From contig NZ_CP048834.1 of the NCBI RefSeq assembly GCF_012971745.1, forward strand, positions 248,001 through 312,000: a DNA stretch of 64,000 nucleotides, written 5' to 3'. Below are positions 27,178-35,883 of this stretch, in pieces. Every line of letters starts with the position of its first letter. Positions within the stretch are counted from its first letter, which is position 1. Below the pieces are notes generated by a model. The model did no database searches and was not told the DNA's origin. It was given only the letters and a program-made list of their open reading frames with translations. A program made the translations under genes and the position numbers. This DNA is from Starkeya sp. ORNL1. Lineage in GTDB: Bacteria; Pseudomonadota; Alphaproteobacteria; Rhizobiales; Xanthobacteraceae.

Positions 27178-28841
27178 AATTCGGGCCGGCGCCGCTTGAT
27201 GAGGCGGAAGGCGCCATCGCGGCGCATTCCATCCGCATTCCCGGGCTCGAACTGCGCAAGGGCGCGCGGGTCGATGCCGGTGCGCTCGATGCGCTGCGGC
27301 GGGCGGGCATCTGCGAGATCGTCGTCGCCCGGCCGGATTCGGACGACGTTGCCGAGGATGCCGCCGCGGCCGCTCTCGCCATTGCCATCGCCGGGCCGCA
27401 GGTGACGGTGGAGCGCGCCTTCACCGGCCGTTCCAATCTGTTCGCCGCCTGCGCCGGCGTGGTGCAGGTCGACCGCGCCCGTATCGACGCGCTGAACGCG
27501 GTGGATGAGGCGGTCACAGTGGCGACGCTCGCCCAATATCGTTCGGTCCAGGCCGGCGAGATGGTGGCGACAGTCAAGATCATCCCGTTCGCCGTGGCGG
27601 GTGACGCGTTCGGCGCGGCGCTGGATGCGGCCGCGCCGCTGGTCGAAGTGGTGCCATACCGCATCCGCCGCGCCACTCTCATCGCGACATTGCTGCCGGG
27701 CCTTCCGGAAAAGGTGATGGCCAAGACCCGCCGCGTCACCGCGGCGCGGCTGGCCTCCGCCGGTGCCGAGCTCACGGGTGAGGCGAGGGTGCCGCACACC
27801 ACGGAAGCGGTGGCGGGCGCCTTGCGCAAGGCGGCTTCCGAGGGCGCGGAACTCGCTCTGGTCTTTGGCGCCTCGGCCATTGCCGACCGTCGCGACGTGA
27901 TCCCGGCGGGAATCGAGGCGGCGGGTGGGGTGGTCGAGCATTTCGGCATGCCGGTCGATCCCGGCAACCTGATGCTGGTCGGGCGCGTCGGCGACATGCC
28001 GGTGCTCGGTGCGCCGGGCTGTGCCCGCAGCCCGAAGGAGAACGGTTTCGACTGGGTGCTGCACCGGCTGCTCGCCGGGCTGCCGGTGACGCGGGCCGAT
28101 ATTGTGGGCATGGGGGTCGGAGGATTGCTGATGGAGATCGCGACACGTCCGCAACCGCGCGACCCTGTGGAGGTACCAGCGCCTCCGCGTATTGCCGCCG
28201 TGGTGCTGGCAGCCGGGCGTGGCACCCGCATGGGCGGCGCCAACAAGCTCGCCAGCCCGCTCGACGGCGAACCGCTGCTGCGCCGCGTGGTCGCCTCCGC
28301 GCTTGCCTCGAGCCTGCGTCCGGTCGTGGTGGTGACCGGGCATGAGCCGGAGCGGGCCAAGGCGGTGCTCGACGGGCTCGACGTCACCTTCGTGCACAAT
28401 CCGGACTATGCCGACGGCATTTCAACCTCGCTCGCCGCCGGCATCAAGGCGCTGCCGGAGGATGTCGCTGCCGCCGCGGTGCTGCTCGGCGACATGCCGC
28501 GTGTCTCGCCCGATCTGATCGATCGGCTCGCCCATGCGCTGAATCCCGAGGCCGGCGGGCTGATCGCCGTGCCGGTGCGCGAGGGACGGCGCGGCAACCC
28601 GGTGGTGTGGTCGCGGCGCTTCTTTCCCGAACTGACGACGCTCGATGGCGATGTCGGCGCCCGTCATCTCATTGGCGCCAATGCCGAGGCGGTGGTGGAG
28701 GTGCCGGTCGATGAGGACGGTGCCTTCATCGATGTCGACACCCGCGATGCGCTGGAACTGCTGGAACTGCACATGATCGCCGAGCGCTCGGACGTGGACG
28801 CCTCGGCGGCGCTCGACGGCATGCAGTCGGAGGATGCGTAG
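27174..28841 (+). CDS. Two-domain molybdopterin-binding / molybdenum cofactor cytidylyltransferase (MocA-like fusion)
   Basis: A 555-residue fusion. The N-terminal 330 residues resemble a MoeA/MPT-binding domain (EGAIAAHSIRIPGLELRKG; LGAPGCARSPKENGFDWVL). From about residue 345 there is a MobA/MocA nucleotidyl-transferase domain: AAVVLAAGRGTRMGGANKL, VVVTGHEPERAKA, LLGDMPRVSPDLI and GRRGNPVVWSRRF. MocA adds CMP to molybdopterin, producing the cytosine form used by the xanthine oxidase family, so it fits CoxL. The start is GTG 27174, inside the previous stop (GTGA). This fusion recurs in alphaproteobacteria. Confidence 0.9.
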   Translation: MKFGPAPLDEAEGAIAAHSIRIPGLELRKGARVDAGALDALRRAGICEIVVARPDSDDVAEDAAAAALAIAIAGPQVTVERAFTGRSNLFAACAGVVQVDRARIDALNAVDEAVTVATLAQYRSVQAGEMVATVKIIPFAVAGDAFGAALDAAAPLVEVVPYRIRRATLIATLLPGLPEKVMAKTRRVTAARLASAGAELTGEARVPHTTEAVAGALRKAASEGAELALVFGASAIADRRDVIPAGIEAAGGVVEHFGMPVDPGNLMLVGRVGDMPVLGAPGCARSPKENGFDWVLHRLLAGLPVTRADIVGMGVGGLLMEIATRPQPRDPVEVPAPPRIAAVVLAAGRGTRMGGANKLASPLDGEPLLRRVVASALASSLRPVVVVTGHEPERAKAVLDGLDVTFVHNPDYADGISTSLAAGIKALPEDVAAAAVLLGDMPRVSPDLIDRLAHALNPEAGGLIAVPVREGRRGNPVVWSRRFFPELTTLDGDVGARHLIGANAEAVVEVPVDEDGAFIDVDTRDALELLELHMIAERSDVDASAALDGMQSEDA

Positions 28842-28885
28842 ATCACGATGAACCTGGATCGCAGCGATCCAAGTTCATCGTGATC
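28841..28885. repeat. Long palindrome after the MocA-like gene
   Basis: Two 22-base arms, GATCACGATGAAC onward and its mirror ending GTTCATCGTGATC, with one mismatch and a single-base loop. It begins on the last base of the stop codon of the MocA-like gene. Such palindromes are dispersed in Rhizobiales genomes and may serve as terminators. Confidence 0.75.
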
Positions 28886-28900
28886 GCTTCCAATTCTGCG

Positions 28901-28950
28901 GAGCATGATGTCGCCCGAAAACCGCTTCGCACTTTTCGGCATCATGCTTC
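28901..28950. repeat. Second dispersed palindrome (GAGCATGATG type)
   Basis: GAGCATGATG and CCGAAAA are mirrored by TTTTCGG and ATCATGCTTC around an 11-base loop. From general knowledge the same motif is repeated many times in Bradyrhizobium-like genomes. The open frame that runs through it upstream of the MFS gene is not real coding sequence. Confidence 0.7.
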
Positions 28951-29027
28951 GGCTGCACGTACTCCGCCGGGCTGTTGCAGTCCATGCAACGGGTGTATGC
29001 ACGCAAGCAGATCCTGGAAGGCTTGCC

Positions 29028-30254
29028 ATGTCCGATACCGCGCCCGGCGGGGCGCCCGTCACCGATCCGCGCGTCATCGCCGGCTTCATCAACTGGGCGC
29101 ACGCACTCGACCACTATGTGATCCTCATCTTCCCGACCGCGGTGCTCGCCATCGGGCCGGAGCTGGGGCTCGCTTATGGCGAGATGATCCAGCTCTCCAC
29201 CGCCTGCTTCGTCGCCTTCGGCATTTTCGCGCTGCCGGCGGGCTGGCTCGGCGACCATTGGAGCCGGCGCTACATGATCGCGCTGTTCTTCATCGGCTGC
29301 GGCCTGTCACTCATCGCCACCGGCTTCGCTCATAGCCAGCTCGCGCTCACCATATCGATGCTGTCGCTCGGCGTGTTCGCGGCGATCTATCATCCGGTCG
29401 GCACAACCATGCTGATCGCGGTGGCGACGCGGCGTGGCAAGTCGCTGGCGATGAACGGCGTCGCCGGCAATCTCGGCGCGGCGCTGGCGGCTGCCGGCAC
29501 CGCGGCCATCGCCGCCTTCTTCGGCTGGCGCGCCGCGTTCATCGTTCCGGGCATCATCTGCGTGATCTCGGGCTTCGCCTTCCTCCAGGCGGTATCGGAG
29601 CCGCGCAACGCCAAATCCGAGCGGGTCAGCAAGCCGGAAGTGCCGATCGATCCGAAGCTGATGGTGCTGTTCATCTCGCTGTTCGCGCTCGCCGTGCTGC
29701 TCGGGGGCCTGCTGTTCACCGCGGTCACGGTCTCGCTGCCGAAGATTGTCGATGAGCGCATGGGCGGAGCCAGCCTGCCGATCACGCTGATCGGCTCGCT
29801 GGCCACCGCGGTGTTCATCTGCGGGGCGGCGACGCAGCTCGTGGTCGGACGCCTGGTCGAGCGCTACAAGCCGGTCGGCGTGTTCGTCGGCACCGCGATA
29901 TTGCAACTGATCGGGCTGGCCATCGCCTGGGGAGCTACGGGCTTGCCGATGCTGGCCGGGCTCGCCGTTGCCATGGCCGGCATCTATGGGCAGATCACCG
30001 TCAACGACGTGGTGGTGGCGCGCTTCACGGCGGATGCCTGGCGCGGCAAGGTCTATGCGGTGCGCTTCTTCCTCGGCTTCGGCACGGCGGGGCTCGCGGT
30101 CGCCGTCATCGGCTATCTTCACGAGCATGGCGGCTTCGAGCCGGTGTTCCAGGCTATGATCGGCATGGCGGCGGCGTTCGTCGTGGTGATCGCCTGGATC
30201 GCAATGATGGCCTACCGCATGGAGGCCCGCGCCGAGGCGCTGCCGGCGGAGTGA
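29028..30254 (+). CDS. Major facilitator superfamily transporter
   Basis: A 408-residue, about twelve-helix membrane protein. Early MFS features: FINWAHALDHYVILIFPTA, then GWLGDHWSRRYM as the loop 2-3 motif, and HPVGTTMLIAVATRRGKSLA in helix 4. The general layout recalls the fosmidomycin-resistance/Fsr group, but the substrate cannot be told. ATG 29028 (MSDTAPGG) follows GGAAGG. It abuts the convergent DUF488 gene without any gap. Confidence 0.85.
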   Translation: MSDTAPGGAPVTDPRVIAGFINWAHALDHYVILIFPTAVLAIGPELGLAYGEMIQLSTACFVAFGIFALPAGWLGDHWSRRYMIALFFIGCGLSLIATGFAHSQLALTISMLSLGVFAAIYHPVGTTMLIAVATRRGKSLAMNGVAGNLGAALAAAGTAAIAAFFGWRAAFIVPGIICVISGFAFLQAVSEPRNAKSERVSKPEVPIDPKLMVLFISLFALAVLLGGLLFTAVTVSLPKIVDERMGGASLPITLIGSLATAVFICGAATQLVVGRLVERYKPVGVFVGTAILQLIGLAIAWGATGLPMLAGLAVAMAGIYGQITVNDVVVARFTADAWRGKVYAVRFFLGFGTAGLAVAVIGYLHEHGGFEPVFQAMIGMAAAFVVVIAWIAMMAYRMEARAEALPAE

Positions 30255-30716
30255 TCAGATCGGATCGGCGGCGAGGTGTTCCACATCGACACCGACCCGC
30301 TCGCAGATCAGCTCTGCGATGATCATGCGGTGGCAATGCTCCGGGTGGCGCTCGAAGCAGAGCAGGCAGATGGGCTGGCCGGACTTCACCAATTGGGTGA
30401 GTTCCTCGAGCTGCTCCTGCGCCGTCGGCGTGGCGAGATGGGCCTCATAGATGCGGCGCATATCGTCGTAATGGCCGGTCCGCGCGGCGTGACGCCCATC
30501 GGCCGGCGTGCCGAGGCCGCGCAGGTGCAGATAGCCGATGTCCCGGCTCGCGACGCCGGCGGCGAGCGCGGTCTTGGAGAAGCCAGCGCGACGCGAGGCG
30601 GCCACCGCCCGCACATCGACCAGCAGCCCGATGCCCGCATTCGACAGCGTGTCGAGCACGGCGTTCGAGGAGACCTGCTCGTAGCCGATGGTGAAAAGTG
30701 GCGGTGCTTTGGCCAT
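30255..30716 (-). CDS. DUF488-family protein
   Basis: A 153-residue protein of the DUF488 (YeaO/COG5483-like) family: FTIGYEQVSSNAVLDTL at the start, LLVDVRAVAASRRAGFSK, then LCFERHPEHCHR with paired Cys/His close to the end. The function is not established. The start at 30716 (MAKAPPLF) matches the family; the long frame upstream of it is the antisense of the HerA-like gene. Convergent with the MFS gene. Confidence 0.85.
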   Translation of the reverse strand: MAKAPPLFTIGYEQVSSNAVLDTLSNAGIGLLVDVRAVAASRRAGFSKTALAAGVASRDIGYLHLRGLGTPADGRHAARTGHYDDMRRIYEAHLATPTAQEQLEELTQLVKSGQPICLLCFERHPEHCHRMIIAELICERVGVDVEHLAADPI

Positions 30717-30845
30717 GCCAGAGCATTGGCAGAGCAATGCCACCTTGTCGAGGCGGCCCGAATCTGTGGAGTTCTCGGGGGACGTCATCGGCCTGCGTGC
30801 GGCGCATGCTAGAGAGGCCGTTGCAGCGAAGGGCGACAGGACGGA

Positions 30846-32324
30846 ATGAAGGTCGGTATCGATCTCGGGACCAATACCGCCGGCCAGCCGGTGCGGCTCG
30901 ATCTCGAGGAGCTGCTCTCGACGCGCCTGCTGGTGCAGGGCAATTCGGGTTCGGGAAAGTCGCATCTGCTGCGCCGCCTGCTGGAGCAGAGCGCCGGCCA
31001 TGTGCAGCAGGCGATCATCGATCCCGAGGGCGACTTCGTCGGCCTCGCCGAGCGCTACGGTCACGTCGTCATCGACGCCGAGCGCACCCAAGGCGAGATC
31101 CAGCGCATAGCCAGCCGCATCCGCCGGCACCGCGCCTCCGTGGTGTTCAATCTCGAAGGGCTCGATGCCGATGCGCAGATGCGCTCGGCCGCCGCCTTCC
31201 TCAATGGGCTGTTCGACGCCGAGCGCGAGCACTGGTTCCCGATGCTGGTGATCGTCGACGAGGCGCAGCTGTTCGCCCCGAGCGGCGGCGGCGAGATCTC
31301 CGACGAGACGCGCCGCGTCTCGCTCTCGGCCATGACCAATCTGATGTGCCGCGGCCGCAAGCGCGGGCTCGCGGGCGTCATCGCCACCCAGCGCCTCGCC
31401 AAGCTCGCCAAGAACGTCGCGGCGGAGGCCTCCAACTTTCTGATGGGCCGCACCTTCCTCGACATCGACATGGCCCGCGCCGCGGACCTGCTCGGTATGG
31501 AGAAGCGGCAGGCGGAGAGCTTCCGCGATCTCAACACCGGCTCCTTCGTGGCATTGGGGCCGGCGCTGTCGCGGCGCCCGCTCCCGGTGAAGATCGGCGT
31601 GGTCGAGACCGCCGGGCGCAATGGCCGGCCGGAGCTGATGCCGCTGCCGGAAGCCTCCGAGACGCTGCACGGGCTGATCTTTGAGGATGGCGGCGATGAC
31701 GAGCCTGCGCCGGTGCGCCGCCCGCCGCCGCGGCCGACCGCCGAGATCCTCGACACGCTGGGGGAGACCACCGCGCCCGCGCCGGTGCCCGTCGACCCGG
31801 CTGTGGCGCTTGCCTTCGAGGCCGAGCGCGAGGCGTTGCTGGACGAGATCGTCCGCCACCTGGTCGGGGAGGGGGAGGCGCCGTTCCGCTCGGCAAGTGC
31901 GCTCTATTCGGACTTCCTGGTGCATTGCCGGGTGCGCAGAGTCGGCTCCAAGGTGCCGGACCTCGGCGATTTCACCCGGCGTGTCGCCATCGTCCGAGCG
32001 GGGGTTGATGCCGGCTCGGTTGGCGAGGAATGGCAGCAGGCGGTGGCGCAGGCCGGCGAACTGCCGGAGGAGATGCAGGGCGTGTTCCTGATGCTCGCCC
32101 GCGCGGCGATGGAGGGCGCGCCGTCGCCCGGTGACGACGCGCTCGCCCGCGCCTATGGCAGCCGCTCGCCGTCACGCGGGCGCTGGCTGCTCACCTATAT
32201 GGAAGAGCGCGGCTATCTCGCCTGCGAGGCGGATTTCCGCGGCAACCGGGTGGTGCGCTTCCCCGCCTTCGGCTGGAAGACCACGCCCGCCAACCCTCGC
32301 GCCATGGAAGCGGCGCGGGGCTAG
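30846..32324 (+). CDS. HerA-like / DUF87 P-loop ATPase
   Basis: A 492-residue FtsK/HerA-type ATPase. Walker A is LVQGNSGSGKSHLLRRLLEQ near residue 29, followed by AIIDPEGDFVGLAERYG and Walker B MLVIVDEAQLFAPSGG, then a sensor region RGLAGVIATQRLAKLAKNV. The middle (about residues 290-325) is a Pro-rich linker. The C-terminal third is helical and unknown to me. HerA pumps DNA together with the nuclease NurA in archaea; no NurA or other nuclease gene is next to it here. AGGACGG precedes the ATG. It faces DUF488 divergently and meets the TRAP gene tail to tail. Confidence 0.82.
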   Translation: MKVGIDLGTNTAGQPVRLDLEELLSTRLLVQGNSGSGKSHLLRRLLEQSAGHVQQAIIDPEGDFVGLAERYGHVVIDAERTQGEIQRIASRIRRHRASVVFNLEGLDADAQMRSAAAFLNGLFDAEREHWFPMLVIVDEAQLFAPSGGGEISDETRRVSLSAMTNLMCRGRKRGLAGVIATQRLAKLAKNVAAEASNFLMGRTFLDIDMARAADLLGMEKRQAESFRDLNTGSFVALGPALSRRPLPVKIGVVETAGRNGRPELMPLPEASETLHGLIFEDGGDDEPAPVRRPPPRPTAEILDTLGETTAPAPVPVDPAVALAFEAEREALLDEIVRHLVGEGEAPFRSASALYSDFLVHCRVRRVGSKVPDLGDFTRRVAIVRAGVDAGSVGEEWQQAVAQAGELPEEMQGVFLMLARAAMEGAPSPGDDALARAYGSRSPSRGRWLLTYMEERGYLACEADFRGNRVVRFPAFGWKTTPANPRAMEAARG

Positions 32325-32337
32325 CCGTTGGACGCGC

Positions 32338-33663
32338 TCAATTGTAGAGCGCGCTCGGCAGCCAAAGCGCGATGCCGGGGAAGACATAGAGCAACACCAT
32401 AGCGACGATGACGATCGCCAGGAACGGCATGACGCCGGAGAATATCTCGTCGATCGAGACGTGCTTCGGCGCCACGCCCTTCAGATAGAAAGGCGCCATC
32501 GCCACCGGCGGCGAGAGGAACGAGGTCTGCAGGTTCAGCGCCACCAGCACGCCGAAGAAGATCGGGTCGATGCCGAAATTGTCCAGTAGCGGCAGGAAGA
32601 TGGGCAGGAAGATCACGATGATCTCGGTCCACTCCAGCGGCCAGCCCAGGATGAAGATGATGATCTGGGTGAGGATCAGGAAGCCGATAGGGCCGAGGTT
32701 CAGCGACAGGATGAACTGCTCGACCACATGCTGGCCGCCGAGCAGCGCGAACACCGCCGAGAACACCGCGGAGCCGACGAACAGCCAGCACACCATGGCC
32801 GAGGCGCGGGCGGTGAGGAACACCGAATCCTTCAGCTTCTCGAAGCTGAAGGTGCGGTAGGCCAGCGCCAGCAGCACCGCGCCGAGCGCGCCGATGGCGG
32901 CGGCTTCCGACGGCGTGGCGAGGCCGAGGATGATGGCGCCGAGCACCGACACGATCAGCAGCACCAGCGGGAAGAATGACGTCAGCAGCGCCATGACGAT
33001 GGTGAGGATCGGCACGTTGCGCTCGGCGGCGGGCAGCTTGGGCGCGAGGCTCGGATTGAGGATGGCGCGGATGATCACGTACACCATATACATGCCCGCC
33101 AGCATCAGCCCGGGTATGAAGGCGGCGGCGTAAAGCTTCACCACCGAGACGCCGGCGGTGGCGCCATAGAGAATGAGCATCACACTCGGCGGAATGAGAA
33201 TGCCGAGGCAGCCGCCGGCGCAGACCACACCCGCCGCGAGCTTGGTGTCGTAGCCGGCGCGCAGCATGGCCGGGAAGGCGAGCAGGCCCATTAGCGTCAC
33301 CACCGCGCCGACGATGCCGGTGGCAGTGGCGAACAGCGCGCAGGTGGCGAGCGTCGCCACCGCGAGCGAGCCGGGCAGCCAGCCGGCGGCGAGCTGGATC
33401 GATCGGAATAGCCGGTCGAGGATGTTGGCGCGCTCGACCACGTAGCCCATGAACAGGAACAGCGGGATCGAGATCAGCACGTCGTTCGCCATCACTGAAT
33501 AGGTGCGCTGCACGAACAGATTGAAGATGCTCGGCCCTTGCGTGAAGTAGCCAAAGCCGACGCCCAGCGCCATCAGCGTGAAGGCGATCGGGAAGCCGAG
33601 CATCAGGAAAATGAGGAAGAGAAACAGCATCAACACGCCGAGGGCGGGATCGGAGAGAAACAT
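32338..33663 (-). CDS. dctM: TRAP transporter large permease (DctM type)
   Basis: A 441-residue membrane protein with about twelve helices. Typical DctM stretches are PLFLFMGYVVERANILDRLF, GVVCAGGCLGILIPPSVMLI and LNLQTSFLSPPVAMAPFYLKG. The ATG at 33663 shares one base with the dctQ stop (TGATG); a GTG one codon earlier is also in frame. TRAP carriers use a sodium gradient, not ATP. Confidence 0.93.
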   Translation of the reverse strand: MFLSDPALGVLMLFLFLIFLMLGFPIAFTLMALGVGFGYFTQGPSIFNLFVQRTYSVMANDVLISIPLFLFMGYVVERANILDRLFRSIQLAAGWLPGSLAVATLATCALFATATGIVGAVVTLMGLLAFPAMLRAGYDTKLAAGVVCAGGCLGILIPPSVMLILYGATAGVSVVKLYAAAFIPGLMLAGMYMVYVIIRAILNPSLAPKLPAAERNVPILTIVMALLTSFFPLVLLIVSVLGAIILGLATPSEAAAIGALGAVLLALAYRTFSFEKLKDSVFLTARASAMVCWLFVGSAVFSAVFALLGGQHVVEQFILSLNLGPIGFLILTQIIIFILGWPLEWTEIIVIFLPIFLPLLDNFGIDPIFFGVLVALNLQTSFLSPPVAMAPFYLKGVAPKHVSIDEIFSGVMPFLAIVIVAMVLLYVFPGIALWLPSALYN

Positions 33664-34265
33664 CACAGCGATCCTCGTGTGGTGGCTTCGCGCTCGGCCA
33701 GATTGGCGGCGGCTTCTTCGAGGATGATCTTCTCCATCTCCTCGACGTCATGCAGGCGCTGCGGCCAGTCGCCGGTGCGGATGCAGATGATGCAGCGCAC
33801 CACCTCGACCACGCCCTGCAGCAGCATCATCACGCCGGTGATCGGGATCAGCCCCTTGAATGGCCAGATGATCGGGCCGTCCGGGCTGAAAGCGGAATGC
33901 TCGTTGAGCATGTAGGAGAGCTGGAAGTAACCCCAGCCGGAATAGATCAGCGCCAGAATGCCGGGAAAGTAGAACAGGAAGTAGAGCACGAGATCGCTCT
34001 TGGCCTGCGTCGTCGGCGCCCATTTGCGGTAGAGGAAATCGCCGCGCACATGGCCGTTGCGCGAGAGCGTGTAGGCGCCGGCCATCATGAACAGCGTGCC
34101 GTACAGCATCAGGCTGACGTCGTAGGCCCAACTGGTCGGGTCCCTCAGCACATAGCGGCAGAAAACTTCATAGGTGATGGCCAGCATCAGTATGACGATG
34201 CACCAGGCGAACAGCTTGCCGATGAACGCGTTCAACCGGTCGACGGCGAGCAGAACGGATTGCAT
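33663..34265 (-). CDS. dctQ: TRAP transporter small permease (DctQ type)
   Basis: A 200-residue four-helix protein. Characteristic are VFCRYVLRDPTSWAYDVSLM and GAYTLSRNGHVRGDFLYRKW, both close to DctQ consensus. It partners DctM. It stands 181 bases after dctP; that gap contains a REP-like block and a strong terminator, so dctQM may depend on readthrough or an own promoter. Confidence 0.92.
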   Translation of the reverse strand: MQSVLLAVDRLNAFIGKLFAWCIVILMLAITYEVFCRYVLRDPTSWAYDVSLMLYGTLFMMAGAYTLSRNGHVRGDFLYRKWAPTTQAKSDLVLYFLFYFPGILALIYSGWGYFQLSYMLNEHSAFSPDGPIIWPFKGLIPITGVMMLLQGVVEVVRCIICIRTGDWPQRLHDVEEMEKIILEEAAANLAEREATTRGSL

Positions 34266-34300
34266 ATGGGCCTCGGGAAGGGCGGCGGGGCGCAGGGGTG

Positions 34301-34407
34301 ACGAACATCCTTCGAGGCGCGCTGCACTCGCGCCTCAGGATGACGTCGCATTTGAAAGAACCACGCATCCTGAGGTGCCGCCGGAGGCGGCCTCGAAGGA
34401 TGCTCGT
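34301..34407. repeat. REP-like inverted repeat, family 1, copy 5
   Basis: CATCCTTCGAGGCGCGCTGC with CTCAGGATGACG, then GCATCCTGAGGTGC with GCCTCGAAGGATGC, forming two facing hairpins between dctP and dctQ. Confidence 0.8.
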
Positions 34408-34441
34408 AAAAATGGCGGGCGCCGCCTGCGCGGCGCCCGCC
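34408..34441 (-). terminator. Strong rho-independent terminator directly after dctP
   Basis: On the minus strand a perfect 12-base stem GGCGGGCGCCGC / GCGGCGCCCGCC with a four-base loop is followed by ATTTTTA. It begins six bases beyond the dctP stop and cuts dctP off from dctQM, a way to make more binding protein than permease. Confidence 0.88.
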
Positions 34442-34446
34442 TGATC

Positions 34447-35574
34447 TCAGGCCTTGCTGAAGAAGTGATCGTAAGCAGTGCGGGAATCCACCTCGTACTG
34501 GAGGCGGAAACCGACGACGCGCTGCGCCCAGGCCTTCTGGCTGTCGATGACCTTCTTGAAGAACGGATCGGCGGAGAGGTTGGCGATCACCTTGTCCCAG
34601 GCGGCGAGCTGTGCTTCCAGCACCGGCTTCGGCGTCGGGATGACCTTGACACCGCGCGCCTTGATGGCCTCGAGGTCCTTGGAATAGCGATCCTGCGCCT
34701 TCCACATCATGTCAGAGGACGACGCATCGCCCGCGGCCTTGAGGATGGCCTGCACGTCCGCCGGCAGTCCGCTGAACTTTGTCTTGTTGAACAAGATCTC
34801 GAAGCATTCCAGCGCCTGATGGTAGCTCTGGATCATGTAGATCTTCGAGACGTCCGGGAAGCCAAGCACCAGGTCGGAAGAGGGGTTGTTGAACTCCGCG
34901 CCGTCGAGCAGGCCGCGGTCGATCGCCGGGACGATCTCGCCGCCGGGCATGATGGTGACCGCCGCGCCGAGTTCCTTGTTGAGATCGGCGCCGAGGCCGA
35001 CGGTACGGTACTTCAGCCCCTTGAGATCATCCGCGCTCTTGATGTCCTTCTTGAACCAGCCGAGCGGCTGGGTCGGCATCGGCCCGTAGAGCATGCCGAC
35101 GACATTGAGCTTCAGCACATTGGTGATCAGGTCGTCATAGAGCTCCTGGCCGCCGCCATAGCGTACCCAGCCGAGCAGTTCGTCGGCGTCCCAGCCAAAG
35201 GCAGGCGCCGTTCCGAACAGCGAGAAGGCCTTGTTCTTGCCGTACCAATAGGCGGAGACGCCGTGGCCGCCATCGAGGATGCCGGCCGAAACCGCGTCCG
35301 CCATCTGGAAGGCGGGAACGACAGAGCCGGCAGCAAGGATTTCGAGCTCGACGCGCCCGCCGGTCATGGCATTGACCCGCTTGACGTAGTCGCCGGCGAA
35401 CTCGTGGAAGATGTCCTTGTTCGGCCAGGTCGACTGGAACTTCAGCTTGATCGGCGCCTGCGCGTGAACGGCGGGGGCGGCGACGGTAGCGCCGGCAGCG
35501 GCGGCAGCGGCGGTCGCGATGAAATTGCGGCGACTGGTGCGCGCTCCGGCGCGCTTCCCTGACGTTTCGGTCAT
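34447..35574 (-). CDS. dctP: TRAP transporter substrate-binding protein, Tat-exported (DctP/TakP-like)
   Basis: A 375-residue periplasmic protein. Residues 14-19 are SRRNFI, a twin-arginine motif before an Ala-rich hydrophobic stretch, with a cut likely after AVHA (near residue 38). The mature sequence LKFQSTWPNKDIFHEFAGDYVKRV, then ISAYWY-like AGILDGGHGVSAYWYGKN and the helix-breaking LYGPMPTQPLGWF suggest the TakP-type (alpha-keto acid) subgroup, but that is a likeness only. AGGAGGAA precedes ATG 35574. Tat export is used by many TRAP binding proteins. Confidence 0.9.
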   Translation of the reverse strand: MTETSGKRAGARTSRRNFIATAAAAAAGATVAAPAVHAQAPIKLKFQSTWPNKDIFHEFAGDYVKRVNAMTGGRVELEILAAGSVVPAFQMADAVSAGILDGGHGVSAYWYGKNKAFSLFGTAPAFGWDADELLGWVRYGGGQELYDDLITNVLKLNVVGMLYGPMPTQPLGWFKKDIKSADDLKGLKYRTVGLGADLNKELGAAVTIMPGGEIVPAIDRGLLDGAEFNNPSSDLVLGFPDVSKIYMIQSYHQALECFEILFNKTKFSGLPADVQAILKAAGDASSSDMMWKAQDRYSKDLEAIKARGVKVIPTPKPVLEAQLAAWDKVIANLSADPFFKKVIDSQKAWAQRVVGFRLQYEVDSRTAYDHFFSKA

Positions 35575-35805
35575 GGATGGTTCCTCCTGTGGCGTTTTCC
35601 TCTACGGGACGTAGCCCGTTGGACGGTGATTTACTCACCTTGTCTCTAGGGGAAGGAGACGATGCCGTTTCGTCAAGCGCAAGCCCAAAAACATCGCGTA
35701 TGGGGCGAATCCGCCTCTACAAAAGTAGTAGACGTTGGAAAATGCACGCGCCGCTGCCGCCGCGGCAGGCCGTGGCCTCCTATGGTTACCGGTTGCCGCA
35801 TGGGC

Positions 35806-35823
35806 ATGTCATCCGTCTGTCAC
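35806..35823 (+). promoter_or_regulatory. Near-consensus PHO box upstream of the phytase-like gene
   Basis: ATGTCAT, four bases, CTGTCAC: this matches the PhoB consensus CTGTCAT-N4-CTGTCAY at 13 of 14 positions. It ends 60 bases before the start codon of a secreted phytase/esterase-like gene, a sensible distance for a PhoB-dependent promoter. It lies in the 309-base divergent gap 35575-35883; apart from this box, the dctP leader and a strong but unused ribosome-site-like sequence before 35662, I see nothing there. Confidence 0.65.
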
Positions 35824-35883
35824 GTAAGCGCGGTGGAAGTGCCGCACCGGCAGCCATGGCTGCTTTTTCATGGGAGGGATTTC

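Noticed and set aside
26885..28399. 504-codon open frame antisense to the MocA-like fusion
   Set aside because: Ser/Arg/Ala-rich nonsense; plus-strand gene is well supported.
28905..29027. Extended start of the MFS gene at 28905
   Set aside because: The added residues are encoded by a dispersed palindromic repeat; MSDTAPGG at 29028 has its own ribosome site.
30717..31925. Long N-terminal extension of the DUF488 gene
   Set aside because: The extension is antisense to the HerA-like gene; the DUF488 family starts at MAKAPPLF (30716).
35662..35883. In-frame ATG at 35662 with a good ribosome site, giving an 811-residue phytase-like protein
   Set aside because: The extra 74 residues are Arg/Cys-rich, without family likeness, would place the signal peptide inside the chain, and the PHO box would then be within the gene.
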